A DNA stretch of 64,000 nucleotides from assembly GCF_900459405.1 (NCBI RefSeq), contig NZ_UHFN01000007.1, positions 744,001-808,000 of the forward strand, given 5' to 3'. Below, one piece after another: positions 63,372 to 64,000 of the stretch. Made by a program: the position numbers and the translations under genes. The DNA is from Streptococcus hyointestinalis. GTDB taxonomy: Bacteria > Bacillota > Bacilli > Lactobacillales > Streptococcaceae. Positions within the stretch are counted from its first letter, which is position 1; every line of letters starts with the position of its first letter. The notes beneath the pieces are model-generated. The model ran no database searches. It was given only the letters and a program-made list of their open reading frames with translations, and was not told the origin of the DNA.

Positions 63372-63940
63372 ACTTGAAAAACTAGAAGCAGGACTGCCTT
63401 ATCGCTTTACAGATGAGGCGGTTAATGAACGCAAACTCCAAGCTGTTTTGGGCTGTCAAAAAGCTCAACAGTATTAGCGTTTTAGAGACTAGCGAGCGCC
63501 ACAAGGCAATTGTGGACTTGCTTGGCTCAACGGGGAAAAATCCGCAGATTTTACCGATTTTTAACAGCGACTACGGCAAAAATATCCATGTCGGAGATGA
63601 CTTTTTAATCAACTATAACGGTGTGATTTTGGATATTGCTCCTGTGACCATCGACAATAATGTTATGATTGGACTAAACACCTTGATTACTACTGTAGGT
63701 CACCCTTTGTCTCCTGCTGGGCGTAGGGAAAAGCTGGGCATTGCAGAGCCTATCACCATTGGTAATGACGTCTGGATTGGCGGCAATGTCACTATTTTAC
63801 CAGGAGTGACTATTGGAGACAATGTCGTTGTTGCAGCAGGTGCAGTCGTCACAAAAGACCTTCCTTCTAACTGTGTCGTCGGTGGCATTCCAGCAAAAGT
63901 CATCAAGGACATCCCAAACGACGGTAAATTCTCAAAGTAA
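63358..63940 (+). pseudogene. Maltose/galactoside O-acetyltransferase-like gene, frameshifted and IS-terminated
   Basis: Left-handed beta-helix acetyltransferase of the Maa/LacA type. The frame from ATG 63358 (AAGGAGG 9 nt upstream) reads [19 protein letters not shown] to [13 protein letters not shown]. The correct continuation, [10 protein letters not shown] and onward, is in the +1 frame, so one extra A in the A5 run near 63454-63458 explains the break. The rest has hexapeptide repeats ([18 protein letters not shown]) and [15 protein letters not shown]. The last residues (GKFSK, stop) come from an IS30-type element. Slippage in the A-run could still give some full product. Confidence 0.85.
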
Positions 63941-64000
63941 GTTCTAGTTCCCGTCCTTCCAGAAGTTACTCTGAGAAAACTGCATAAAATCAACAGAATT
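63925..64000. mobile_element. Left end of IS30-family element type B (copy 3, cut by window edge)
   Basis: TAAATTCTCAAAGTAAG and the following bases match 17989 and 49820 onward. A GG precedes it (63923-63924). The remainder lies beyond the window. Confidence 0.88.

Overview
The window is a chromosomal segment of a low-GC Gram-positive coccus, almost certainly genus Streptococcus. The housekeeping genes have streptococcal gene order (uvrC; then miaA-hflX-conserved gene-rnz-SDR-recJ; rplJ-rplL; dapB-cca-ABC-F). The zinc-binding protein AdcA carries a C-terminal ZinT domain and sits under AdcR-type operators, and the large surface protein has a YSIRK-type signal and an LPXTG anchor. The species cannot be fixed from the sequence alone.

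Layout. 1-14.7 kb: mostly housekeeping. queA is divergent from nagB, which has two dre-like operators. Then come an rRNA pseudouridine synthase, a TetR regulator, a SAP-domain protein whose 3' end is hit by an IS1202-like element with a very long target duplication, a GNAT acetyltransferase with a structured leader, a DUF1149-degV-dapB-cca-ABC-F run, and a heterodimeric ABC exporter. 14.7-19.5 kb: IS cluster (an ISL3 element interrupted by IS110, then an IS30-family element). 19.5-28.8 kb: a 3036-residue LPXTG adhesin with 19 MucBP-like repeats, whose promoter contains a (TA)9 tract between the -35 and -10 boxes. 28.8-36.8 kb: nested insertion sequences. An ISL3 element contains an IS66 element, which itself contains an IS30 element, and the same ISL3 also contains an IS110; an intact second ISL3 follows and interrupts an ABC-F remnant. 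36.9-46.9 kb: adcA, rpmE2, an exopolysaccharide-type locus (wecB, membrane protein with a degenerate GGDEF-like domain, small membrane protein, GT2 synthase broken by a stop codon, GH8 hydrolase), a DHH phosphodiesterase, and adenosine deaminase whose last codons are replaced by an IS30. 46.9-49.8 kb: flavodoxin, VTT membrane protein, chorismate mutase, paired fluoride channels, rplS with leader, tRNA-Arg(CCT). 49.8-52.5 kb: a decayed IS30-type element and another IS30. 52.5-64 kb: rplJL with L10 leader, a TetR regulator, uvrC, DUF3042, miaA-hflX-(hyp)-rnz-SDR-recJ, and an acetyltransferase gene that carries a frameshift and ends inside another IS30-type element cut by the window edge.

Main points for a second look: the slippage-prone promoter of the giant adhesin; two IS110 copies in the same position of ISL3 with a structured candidate bridge-RNA region; 13-bp target duplications for one IS30-like element and 26-29 bp for the IS1202-like one; the inactivated Pss-like exopolysaccharide locus; and three genes whose extended -10 box lies exactly 6 nt before the start codon, which suggests leaderless mRNAs. 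No CRISPR array, prophage or plasmid functions were seen. Insertions cluster at gene 3' ends and intergenic sites, so most neighbouring housekeeping genes remain intact.
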